Shown here: positions 1-11,500 of the stretch, one piece after another
Layout: every line of letters starts with the position of its first letter
How positions within the stretch are numbered: position 1 is the stretch's first letter
Assembly: GCA_963978905.1 (NCBI GenBank)
Contig: OZ022258.1
Coordinates: 34,223,282 to 34,287,281, forward strand
Direction of reading: 5' to 3'
Length of the DNA stretch: 64,000 nt
From: Trichostrongylus colubriformis
Taxonomy: Eukaryota; Nematoda; Chromadorea; Rhabditida; Trichostrongylidae
Translations under genes and position numbers: made by a program
The notes under the pieces: generated by a model
What the model was told of the DNA's origin: nothing
The model's database searches: none
Seen by the model: only the letters and a program-made list of their open reading frames with translations

Positions 1-442
1 TTTTGCGTCTCAACCCCTCCACTCTAATTGAACGCGAGTGATCTCTGAATCTATGATTCCGCCATTTCCACTGAGCGGCAACTTCTGAAGGACGTAGCAC
101 CGAAATGTAGGATTCACTTCTTCGAAATGATACCGCATTGTACTTCCGTCGGCTCATCCCTCGCGCCTTCCAGTCGGAACCAATTTATTATCTGCGCTGA
201 TAAAGTGATCAAATTACGTGTGCTTCCAAATATAAGTGTAAAATTCCGATTGCTAATGTTCATGCATCACAATGAAAATTTTGTTTTTCCCTCAGTTTGA
301 GTATTCTAGTGATTTGAGTAATTCTGAGATTAAGCTTCGGTTTTACACTTTATTTTCTTATGGTGGGAAGGGATCGTTCTCTCCGTGACTTCCCTACGCA
401 CTCTGCCGTAAGGATGACTATCTGTATTCATTTAAGGTTCCT
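1..442. other. 5' flank of the first DCAF7-like gene
   Basis: I see no coding exon here. The stretch is AT-rich with a few short T-runs. An AAG preceded by TTCATTT lies six bases before the start codon at 443 and could serve as a spliced-leader acceptor, but it is a weak match to TTTTCAG. Confidence 0.4.
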
Positions 443-3150
443 ATGTCGTCTGTTGCTGTTGTGAATGGCCAACCTCGTGATCCGTCCTCAGCTACCTCCA
501 AAGAAAATAGCCAAACTCCCGGTCCACCGCCGCCTGTTACTCCGCAAACTCAAACAGGTATTTTGAAAGACGAATCCTTGTGTTTTCAATGTGGTATATA
601 TCTATCTATAGGACCAGTGACCATTGCGCAGACATCTCAACCACAGACCAGTAATCCATCAGCCACTCAAACAAATTCCATCTCTCACAGGGATACACGA
701 AGGAGTGAAATATATCGGTAACGATGCTATGCTGCTCTATGCGGAGTTTTTTCGCTCTAAAATTATTGCTTATCAATTTAGATTAATACGTTATCGAACA
801 ATACATTTGATTTGACGTTTACGCTTTTCTTTTGCCAATAGCTGTTTTCTGCGAGCAGTGCTAACTCCAGTTTTAGTGAATTTCAAGCTTGTTTTATCAT
901 TATTCACTTTGGTGTTTTAATGTTCTCTTTGAGGTATTCCGGATCAAAACCTCTTTTCGCTGCTGCCTGGGCGAATAAAAATGATAGAAGGTTCCGCTTA
1001 GCTGTGGGTAGTATTGTAGAGCGTGAGCAAGGAAATAATGTGAGTATTAGCCATGGTTCTAGGTTAAATAACTATTTGTTTCTATCAGCAGTGACAGCAG
1101 GTTTTACTCTATTACTGCGTCCGTTTAGGTCACCCTTATAGAACTGGACGAAAGTCTTGGCTCACTGGTTGAAAGAGGCAGCTTTAGTCATGAATTTCCT
1201 CCGAACCAAATAGGGTTCATACCAGATTTAGTAAGTTTAGAGGTTGTATATGTGGTGCTTCATATCTCAAGCAAGTTGAACGTTCATTTATCAAAGGAAA
1301 ATCGGTATCCTGATCTGATAGCTACAAGCGCAGACTTTCTCCGATTATGGAGGATTCATCCAAATAATTCAGTTACAGAGGAAGCCATTTTGAGTAGTGT
1401 GAGTTCTGAACACGTTTCAATTCCTTTTAAATGTTTAAAACTTGCTACTGCTTTTTTATAAACACTGCTCGTAATTTTTGACTACTATAATTCAGAACAA
1501 GTCTTCACAATTTACTGCTCCTCTTACTAATTTTGATTGGAATGAAGTTGAACCAAGACTGATTGGTACGTCTAGTATAGATACCACTTGCACCATATAC
1601 GACGTAGAGGTTAGTTTCCTCAACTTCGAGAATTTAGTGGACTAATTGGTTTTCTATGTTTTTAGGCTCAGCAAGCAGTTGGTTTAATTCGCCCGATTTC
1701 ATTTAGTGTGAAGACGCAACTGATAGCTCACGATAAGCCTGTGCATGATATAGCCTTCAGTAGAATATTCAATGGCAAGGATAATTTTGCAACAGTTGGT
1801 GCGTATTTTCTGAGATATTAAAAAAAATGTCTTTTGAACTCAAATTGTGTTCTTGCACAACAGGAGCTGATGGAAGTGCGCGAATGTTCGACTTACGCCA
1901 TTTGGAGCACTCAACCATTGTATACGAGGATCCTCTGAAATTACCCTTGATGAGAGTTGCATGGAACAAACAGGAGCACTACCACCTTGCAACTTTTGCT
2001 CAGGATTCGACCGAGGTTTGTCACTTTATATTTATCTGTTCTTGGTCTCTGCATTGTAACATCGTCTTGTCCGTTTGCAGGTCATCATAATTGACATTCG
2101 AATGCCTTGTAGTCCACTAGCACGTCTTAAGAATCACAATGGAGCAGTCAATGGCCTCGCATGGGCTCCACATAGCGCTCATCACATTTGTACAGCCAGT
2201 TGGTTTTTCCTTGTTTTGTTTCGCCTGCAAATGCTCTCGTTTACGGTGACAAATTGGGGATGGTCCAAGTTTTCTTTGTTTCTGTCTTGCTCATAACTTT
2301 AACTTATTTGAAACTATTGATTTTGATAGCTACGATTTCCGTCGAATTGCGCAAAGCTAAAGTTGTCGCAAGAGTGCTGAGTTATGGGCAAAAGCTTCGG
2401 TTTCGACCCCGCCCTCCATGCTTTCCGGGCATATGTGCTAGTCCACACTACCGAGACGCCTTTCACCTTAACTCAGCGCCTGAATGTTATACGTACATCA
2501 ACACGTCTTACGTGTGAGTGCTAATAAGCCATGGTAAATATACCATTCAGAAGCTGAGTTAGGGTGGAAGGGGTCTCGGTATTGTAATGGATTAGCGTAT
2601 ATGCCCGAAAAGCATCGAGTGCTGGTTCGAGTCCCGTCCGAGCCCGAAGCTTTTGCGCATAACTCAGCACTCTTGTGGCAACTTTAACTTCTTACTTTTT
2701 TTAGCGGCAATCAACCTTGATTTTCAGGCGATGATGCACAGGCGTTAATTTGGGATCTGCAGAACATGCCTCGACCAGTAGAGGATCCAATTTTGGCTTA
2801 CTCTGCAGGCGGAGAGGTATCGAGTCACAATTCTGTTTTTGAAAATTCGGTGGGATTTTTCAAACATTCTTTATGATACGTTGAGTAGTTTGATGATTGA
2901 AAAAGAGGTATCCTTGAGAAAAAACGCGTGATCGTGTTTCCTTCTTCCAACGTATCTATGATTAGCCGTCAAACTTTATTTTTACGTCTTATGCCATCGA
3001 AGTTGCTTTCCTTCGAAACGCCTAATAAATAGCCTATACTAGCTGAACAAGAAGTGAAAATTTCAGGTTAATCAAGTGCACTGGGGTCCTGCACACAATA
3101 ATTGGATTTGCATTTGTTTTAACAAGTCGCTGGAGATTCTTCGAGTCTAA
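443..3150 (+). CDS. DCAF7/SWAN-type WD40 protein, diverged copy 1 (11 exons)
   Basis: Exons: 443-557, 612-717, 934-1039, 1129-1230, 1297-1398, 1496-1609, 1666-1798, 1864-2015, 2081-2198, 2728-2816, 3067-3150. All phases join without a stop to give about 406 residues (human DCAF7 is 342). Roughly the first 70 residues are a Pro/Gln/Ser/Thr-rich tail; the WD40 fold starts at EIYRY. Family landmarks include [76 protein letters not shown] and the C-terminal LEILRV stop. DCAF7 proteins are WD40 scaffolds that bind DYRK/HIPK kinases and DDB1-CUL4; Caenorhabditis SWAN-1 and SWAN-2 belong here. This copy lacks the conserved [17 protein letters not shown] stretch, which is replaced by a different sequence around 1175-1230, and is the more diverged paralogue, so swan-2-like is my inference. 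Intron 9 carries a foldback repeat. No lesion is seen. Confidence 0.9.
2358..2690. repeat. tRNA-derived foldback repeat in intron 9 of DCAF7 copy 1
   Basis: Two ~130-bp arms in inverted orientation (about 2358-2480 and 2550-2690) share AAGAGTGCTGAGTTATG, CAAAAGCTTCGG and GGGCATAT. The right arm, read on +, resembles a tRNA: a near A-box TATTGTAATGG, a stem ATGC/GCAT closing a 7-nt loop CCGAAAA whose central triplet is GAA, and an exact B-box GGTTCGAGTCC. Stems carry mismatches, so it is not a functional tRNA gene. It looks like a tRNA-derived repeat turned into a hairpin-forming element. Confidence 0.65.
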
Positions 3151-3413
3151 CCGCTAGGCACCGTGTCGTCTCTTACGAGTACTTTTTCAAGTTATAGTTT
3201 GGGCCATTCGATCTCTCTTTTGTTTGTCAAGGACTTTGTTGGTTTATATATCATTTTGAAGATGACAGTAACGTGACATGATGAAGCTCGTTAGCTGGCG
3301 AGTGTTGTTCCCGGTATTTCGACTGATTGTAGATGATGCCTAAGATATATCCTTTCTCACAGATGTATCTCATTTCGGCTTGTTGTCACTGTTTCACAAT
3401 GCTGCCTTTCAAG

Positions 3414-3419
3414 AATAAA
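3414..3419 (+). terminator. AATAAA polyadenylation signal of DCAF7 copy 1
   Basis: AATAAA lies about 265 bases after the stop codon at 3150, followed within 20 bases by a T-rich stretch. This is the expected form of a nematode 3' end. The cleavage site itself is not visible. Confidence 0.5.
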
Positions 3420-3533
3420 TATTATGTACATCTTTATTTCTATATTCTTGTGCATCGAGTGGTACGAATCTACCGTTAGCATATTTCCTTGGTATTTCTT
3501 CTCAGTTGTGCCAGTGGATTCTTATTGAATTTT

Positions 3534-5160
3534 TAGACATTCAGAGCTAATTGAATACTCGAATGAGCAACAGAAGTATCGCTTAGAAACTGCAAATGCA
3601 AAGTGCTGGTGGTGTATTGCGCTTTGTGGCACCGAAGGAATTCCAGGTATTTCTTGGTAGAAATTCGCTATTATTTTCTGCTCGGTTTGATTTCCGACTC
3701 TGTGCATTGTGTGTAGGGCTTATTTAAGCTGTATCTGACCGTATGAATCTAACTCAGCTATTGCGTTATTGTGCTAATGTCAGGTTGTCGATAAGTCGCC
3801 GTCAGACTTCCAGATTTTGCGGCGTCGCTTTTCGCGCGATACTACGTTGTGAAGTTGTGAATTGTCGCATTTTTGCGAAAGAAGCCGCGGCACCGCAGAA
3901 TCGCGAGGCTTGGTGGCTGCCGTACGTTCGCTTCGCTTCATTTGAAAGATGCTATGAGGTCACCTTGTTCAGACAGAGTGAACCATAGCTTGTATGGGGT
4001 ATTTCTTTTGAGCGGACATCTTCTGCTGCACTATTTAGAGATCCAGGTCAACTGTGTTGCAACGAAACTCTCTCTCTCTCTTTTGAGTAGCTATAAAAAA
4101 CCAGGGAAGCGCTTCAAACTCAGACATCTTTTGAAAATTTCGAATTCATTTTGTGCGAAATCCTAACCCTGACGCTTTGTGGAAAGCGTTTTTATCTCTG
4201 ATAATTCCGTCTTCGAGATGAAAACCGTCAAGTTACGGATGGTAACCTTGGAACTCCATACAGGGATTTTCTACCAGCACTTATTAACCCGCTGGCACCC
4301 GTTTCACTCACATTTGAAACGAGCGTTGGCTGCGGCTCGGGGTCGCACGATTTACCATTCAGTGAAAGACTTTCAAGTTAAGTTCAGCCATTTTCCTTTT
4401 CAACATAGCACGTGAACGAAGGTCGACAACCGGGGTAGCTGAATTTGTGTAATTTGTCCAGGAGACCGTGTGTAAAGGTAAAAGGGGCCAGTAGGAGCAC
4501 ACGAAACACGGATATTTGTGTTTGTGCATATTTATGTTTCCGCATGTTGTACATACACATAATCTGTAATATGCGAATCTCGTAAGCCCTGCTATTCGGA
4601 TAACGATTTTTCGTTATATTGCATTTAAAGGCACGAGCCAAAGAAGATAGCGCGAGGCCATCATGCAGCCCAAGCCCGCCCTCTCCAAACGCGATTACTG
4701 ACAGTCACGCTGACAACGACAGCAGCGGCGTGGTAAATGAGACCTGTGATCCATGCGATAATGTCAACAAGAAATCCTATAGTGAAAGAAACGTTGATAA
4801 CGAGAAAGATGATATCTTACAAAACCTTATGATACCATCCAACGAGAACAGACTCAGTGGCTCACTTTCGCAAGGTAATCTCGTACGAAGCCGCATGGCA
4901 GGGGCCTTATTTTTGGCCATTCTCGTAGGCTTCCTTCGGATTTTTGTTTGTTGGCATACTCCTCATCTCTGATTTCACAATTCAGCGCTTTACCTCACTC
5001 AAGGTAATCCTAAAATGTGCCTTCAAGAGCCTTGAGAAGTGTTATCCTCACTACTTTTTGATAATTCACAAAATCATGTCGCTTGCCACTATTATCCACT
5101 GTTTTGCTCGAAGCATCGCTGCGAGGATTTTTGGGCCATCGTCGCTGTCTCTGTTGAAAT
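3534..5160 (+). CDS. Unresolved exon-like segments of a possible gene between the paralogues
   Basis: Several short open segments with protein-like composition and plausible splice sites occur on the + strand. They are 3535-3648 (contains EYSNEQQKYRLETANAKCWW), ~3785 (VVDKSPSDFQILRRRFSRDTTL begins after an AG), ~4096-4190 (starts EALQTQTSFENFEFILCEIL), ~4266-4378 (RDFLPALINPLAPVSLTFE), and 4632-4874 (acidic, Ser/Asn-rich, ends SGSLSQ before a GT). I could not join them in a single phase-consistent model, and I recognise no domain. They may be exons of one small gene, or a decayed one. Treat the outer limits as approximate. Confidence 0.35.
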
Positions 5161-5592
5161 ATAAAAGCGACGCACGAGATTTAAATTGTGGAAATGTTCA
5201 TTATTTGACCAAATTTGTAAGTTTTGATCAGTCGATTGATAGAACGTGCCTAATATATGTACTTGGTGTGGAGGATAACAACAATATCGTGCTCTCATTT
5301 CACGTATTGCTTGTTAATTCCTATGTTCGGGCTGACTTTCAAGGAACATTCAAGTTCTGTGAGCTTTCGTTCTTTTCGAGCCTTGAGATGAGCTTGATAA
5401 CCTGCTATGACCGACCTGATATGTTCACTTCGTTGAGTTGTCGTGTGATCTAATCAATTGAGCTCACTTTAGAGTGTGAATGATAGAGTGTGGATATTTG
5501 TCCCATGCGTTTGAACTATGTCTTTGTATTTGTAAGCTCTTAGTCCGTAAATATTGTTTTACGCTGTACTTTAGTCTTCGAATCCGCTAGGA

Positions 5593-8500
5593 ATGGATCA
5601 TTCTCACCAAGCCCACGGTTTTGCAATGCACCACAATAATGTTCATATGCTACCGCAATGTAAGCATATGTCTCATTCCATTCACTCCAACTTTTTACGA
5701 TATTTTCCACCTCAGCTTCTTCAACTATGAACATGATGGTTGGTGGTTATGGAATGCAACCACAACCTCAGCAACCATATTTGACTCCTCATCAACCCAC
5801 GCCTCAACTGATGCAGACTGACGTTTACGACGTACGTTTGGATTTTTTTCTAAAGTTTCGATGTCTACGGAGCTATCCCACTATTTCGCTTCACCATATA
5901 CAATTCGCCTAACATACTGTGTGTCCGTCTGTCTTTCACGAAATTCATCTCGCGTCGCAACAAAGCTGTGACCGTGAATTTGACACGTGATGCAGTGGTA
6001 AGGGAACATCAGCGGTGGTGGACCGAAAGTGATAGCAAATGATAACGGCTGTTTGCGCCTTCCGCGTGGATCTTATTGTTAGAGCGTTGATACTCATAGG
6101 TAATAGGTTGATTGGAAAGTTTTGATAGGGTTGAGGTTTTTTTCTATTTTATTTTACAACTCAGCTAACAATGCAGCCTGATCAACAATAGAATAGCCAT
6201 CGTTAGTTATAACATTGTCCCACCTAACGGGCCGGTCAGCGATTCTCTTCTCCCAGAATTGGGAGGATTAGGAGTCAAAGAATTCACCGACCGCTAGGAA
6301 AGCCTCAAGGGGCCGGAACAAGTGGTAATCTGAGGGGGCTATATAAGGTGAATAGGGTAGATGTGGAATCTTGTCCCAACTTAGCTCCTCCAATTTCGCA
6401 CGGGTCTCTTTACCTATCGGAGGGACCCGTGCCAGATTTGAAGAGCTAGGTTGGGACAAGGATTGCCCACGCAGATTACCACTTGCTCCGGCCCCTTGAG
6501 GCTTTCCTAGCGAAAAAAATTCGTCAACTATGACCACCTTGGACAAGTGGTCGGCGACTTCTTTGACTCCTAATCCTCCCAATTCTGGGAGAATGGAATC
6601 GCTGACCTGCCCGTTGGTTGGGACAGTGTTATAACTAACGATGGTTATTATATTGTTGATTAGCCTGCATTGTTTGCTGTAAGATAAAACAGAAAAAATC
6701 TCAACCCTATCAAAACTTTTCGATCAACTTAATATTATGCGGGGGTGGGAAGGGGATATTAATGGTGGTTGATTCTCATTGAAAACGGTTGATAAGATTT
6801 GACAAGAGCGTGAGAAGACAAATGTCGTTATATCTGTTTCGCTTTTCGCGTTAACCTGGAGAGTTGATACTCGTGGGTAGTATGCGTGGTGGGACAGGGA
6901 CATTAATGATGGGTGATACACATCGATAACGGTCGATGAGGTTTGATAGGGAGCGTCAGAAGGTAAAGGCCGCCTAATCCGTCCCCTCCACAGACGTGGA
7001 GTGTCCAACACTGATAGTTGTAGTAGGGGTGGTACGGAGACCTCAGTGGTGGCGTATTGAATCTGATAATGGCTGAGTTGCGCTGATAAAAGCCATCAGC
7101 AAGTAATGGAATGAGATCCTGTCAACCGCTTACTTCTACAATACGACCGCTATAGTTAATACATAACGTACCGAGACTATTCTCACTGTTCCTGCCTGTA
7201 CGGTCGTGCTACACCGTGCTTCACTTGGCCTCCTGGGACCCTCTTTTTTGGGTCACATGAAACCGTAAATTGGTGAAGGCTAATGCTGTCAGTGTACGTC
7301 TTGGATATGGAGAACAACATATCTGTCCATCACTGTACCAAAAGAATTGGTTTGCCTTTTCATATCACTCCTAGGCAAAAAGTAAACTCTGTACAACTAG
7401 GCAGTTATCCGCAGTCATCAAAAATAATCTTAGTAAAAAGTTCATCTGTAGAGGTGAGTAGATGTCCTGTCATTTGTTTTGTTATTGCTTGCTATGGTGT
7501 TCAAAAAGGGTGTTGCCAAAATCTTAGCTGCTTTTTGGAAGGGAAAGGCCCCAGAAAGATATGTTATTCTACATATTCGAAAACAGATAGTGACAGCTTT
7601 CGACCGCGATAGAACTTCAGAATACGAAAGGTTGGTGGTTGTGGTTTTGTGGTTTGGTACTGGTGCAACACTGTGTGTTGCACTTGGCCACTCAGGAACG
7701 GTTACAAGTGCAACACAATGTGTTGCACGTGGTCCGTTGGGGGTTAAAGTGTCTGATGCACAGTGTAATTGGGTGAGCATATTTGACGTGTGCTCTGATA
7801 TCAGCTGCAGCGATGTATCAACTGTTCAAACTTCAAAATAATGACGACTGCCTTCTGATACTGCATTTGTCATTTACGGTCTACAGGCTATCTAGATTTG
7901 TGATGGCAAAGCTAGTGAACCTTTTCCAATGCAGTACCAAAAACAACAGGCGTATCGACCGCTAGGCCATCTGAAATTCGAAGTAGTGGTGCGTGTTTAT
8001 CAAATGATAAGCGTGGGTGCTAGGCAAAGGATGTACTATCAGTGTATAGAATTTGTGTATTGATTTGATTTGAGCATTGATTTGACCAATTGTGACCACG
8101 CGGTGCTATAGAATCTAACATTAGAGAGCGCTAAACTGGCCAAATTCCTTAGAGACCACTACATCCCATGTGTAAAATGATCGGTGGTTTGTTTCGACCT
8201 CTTGACTAGGAAAAATCCCGAATAGTGATAGATGTTCCTAGAGATAACAGTTGAGCCAGCGCTCAGTACTGTGCTCATCACAGTGTGGAATCATGCGAGG
8301 AATCATAGACTATGAGATATCGGTCGGTTAGAATCTACCAATTTCACATTACTTCGTTCTACCGTGGTGTTCGCGCAGCACTGTGCGATAGCTTAGTTAG
8401 TGTTGAATATTCCTCTAACAGGGCATTGTAGGCTATGGATGCAGCCGGGCCATCGAATCAAGATGTCGGTACGGGCGCTAGTGGTCGAGAAGATGATAAA

Positions 8501-11500
8501 CGCAAGGTACATATCACAGGAAACAATAACTCTTGTAATTTGGTTTCGAAGCGGTGGGCTTTCAGGAGATCTACGGCTATGACGCGCCGTACAATCTGTA
8601 TGCAAGTGCATGGAGTTGTGCTACAGATCCGCAACGGCGGTTTCGTTTAGCTGTCAGTAGTTTCATCGAAGAATACAGTAATAAAGTATGTTTTTGTTGT
8701 ATTGGCGTGAACATGCCTTCCGAATCTTTATTATCGTGCAAAATTCCGTAGTCTTCTGCGTTTGTGAATAGAATTTCTGGAAAATCCGATATTTGCACAT
8801 CCATCACTTTTTAAAGTTGTGTTTTTCATTTTTTTATATTTCAGGTCTTTTGTTTTTATATATTTCAGGTTTCAATTGTACAGCTAGATGAAACCGCAGG
8901 CGAATTGATTCTAAGAAATACCTTCGATCATCCCTATCCCGCCACAAAGCTGATGTGGATCCCCGATGCAAAGGGGACCTACCCTGACCTGGTTGCTACA
9001 AGTGGTGACTATTTAAGGTTGTGGAGGGTGAGTGGCACACCTTTTAACGTTTTAAAGTTTAGACGTGGTGGGTTGCTTCTAGACGTTGCGAGTTCATAGC
9101 TGGAGAGATTTCTGATTATACTGATTCAGCTGGGAGCTGACAACAGCGCAAAAATCGAAACTCTTCTCAATACTAACCGTACGGCAGAATATTGCGCACC
9201 GTTGACTTCATTCGATTGGAATGAGTTGGACTTGAATCTTATTGGCACAAGTAGCATCGATACAACGTGCACAGTCTGGCAACTTGAGGTTTTTCCTGTT
9301 GAAGTCTGTTCGGTTTGATCTTTGTTTGTATGCTGAATTGCTATTCAGACTGGACAAGCTCTTGGCACTACTCGAGTCACGGTCGATGGAACAGTCCGTA
9401 CCCAACTTATTGCACACGATAAAGAGGTCTTCGATATCTCGTTCAGTAGAGGAAACAGAGACATGTTCGCAAGCGTTGGTGGGTTTTATCAGCCCCTTTA
9501 CAATGAAAATTTATCCTCGGCATCTATATAAAAATGAGATTCTTTACTTGGCATTGCGATGATTGTTCATTTCAGTATTCAGCCACCAAAAGTATTGGCA
9601 CTTCTTGAATCTGAGCCACTAGGGCGAAAATTTGCGACCAGTGTGCTACGCAAAGGTTGGGAGTTGGCGGTGCTGTATAGACTAGGTCCCGAAGCCATGA
9701 CGATGGCTTGTGGACTGTTTTGAACGTAATCTTTCCAGGACTCAACCAAAACGGTGCCTCTAACTACTCAACTGGCGCGTCGCGCACCACACGCAACCAT
9801 TCAGACTTTCTTTCTTAGTGCCACACATCTGTATTCTTCCACACGATCCCTCCTATAGTTGATTGGCTCGGACTGTTGACTGGATTGCACTGGGGTGTGA
9901 TAAGATGCGTCAACCATGGTTGTGAAGCGGCATGGGCAAACGCGCTCTCTTCTCAACCCTCACTCGATGGTCACGCTTGTCCCTGCTATGGGTGTAAGTG
10001 TAAGAATAAGGGGAGGGCAGGATTCCAAAATTAAAAAAATAACGTTCACTCCTTATTTGAACTGTATGTATGTTGATATGATCGTTATCAGGTGCTGATG
10101 GTAGCGTTCGTCTGTTTGATCTTCGACATCTCGAACACTCAACTATTATATATGAAGATCCACAACGCACACCGTTGCTGAGGCTAGCTTGGAATCGAAA
10201 TGATCACAATTATATCGCTACTTTTGCTTGCGAAAGTAATGAGGTAAGTAGTGAAGATGGTTCCATCTCTTTTTTACATGTGGAAGTGTATCTGATACAC
10301 TGCTATGAACTGCTGCAACTTATTATATAATTAGTTTTACATTGGGATCGAACTCTCTCGACTATACTGTTATTCTATAGGTGATAATTTTGGACATGAG
10401 AATTCCTTGTCATCCAGTAGCAAGATTAGCAAACCACCGTGCCCCTGTAAACGGCTTGTCTTGGGCCCCTCATTCCAGTACTCATATATGCACAGCAGGT
10501 TTGTTTCCATATATATAGTTACTCATCATTTTTTCGAAGTCAAAAGACCACGTTACAGCCGATGATGCTCAAGCTTTGATATGGGATGTGCACGAAATAC
10601 CAAGACCAATTCTCGATCCGATATTGGCATATCAAGCTGCAGGCGAAGTAAGTGCCCAGTTGTAAACTGTGTGATCCAAAAAGCTTGAGTTCATTTTCGT
10701 ATTAAAGAGTCAGAAAATTCCCTTAGTGCAGTGTCGTAGTCCCATCCTCCTTCTACTCAAACCTTAACTTTTGGAAGAATGATTCTTCAGTAGTTCTCAC
10801 TGAATGCATGCTTTTTTTCTAACTGCTCACGCGTACTTCCACATACTTGCTATTAATTCTCTACTCAAAAATGCAATGCCCCGTAATAAATACTCGCAAG
10901 AGAGCACGACTTATTGAGAGTACTGATTGTGAGTAAGGTTAGCATTGCATCAGCGTTCCTCGCCGAACGCGCGAAATATTTATGCGAACTTTTTTTTCAA
11001 AAACGAGGATTTCACTATAATAAGGCAAATAGGGAGTGGTAGAACAAAATTTCAGACTCCCTTATAGTTAGTGTCAAACTTCCTGATTCATGCAATATCA
11101 TGTATTTTTCATGTTGCATGTTTTCATTCCAAAACAGAACAATTCTAAAAAGTTGCCTCATTGATGTCTGCGCCACAGAAATAGACTTATATTAAAGCAG
11201 GAAAAGAAATAGAAGTTTTTTTTACCATCTACTATTTATTCCACAATGGAAAGGGACTTTGGTGACTGTCTAGAAAGAGGTCAATCGTGAACTCCCAAAA
11301 CGAGAACAAGAAAAGACAACACAGACGCAATTGATGCGTAAATTTTGACGAAAATTCAAAGTGCCTCACACCGAATGCTTATAACTTCCTTTATACGTAC
11401 AACTATGAGGGCGGATTCTGATTGAGCGATTGAGATATCTTTTTTCTCATATCTGCCGGATTTGTGCCATACGTTCAGGAACACAAAAGTTACATTAGTT

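Noticed and set aside
2575..2650. A functional tRNA-Phe gene
   Set aside because: Boxes and a GAA loop are present, but the acceptor and T stems carry mismatches, position 33 is C instead of T, and the unit is one arm of a foldback.
4944..5453. 169-codon open frame between the DCAF7 paralogues
   Set aside because: No splice or start context, biased AT-rich composition and no family resemblance; probably chance in an AT-rich spacer.
7896..7982. An in-phase candidate exon ([20 protein letters not shown]...) that would fit between 5831 and 8432 of DCAF7 copy 2
   Set aside because: The sequence aligns with the tail of the satellite-bearing repeat at 35.14-35.27 kb (shared ATTTGTGAT, AATGC.GTAC, TATCGACCGCTA), so the open frame is most likely repeat sequence. 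The flanking exons join in phase without it.
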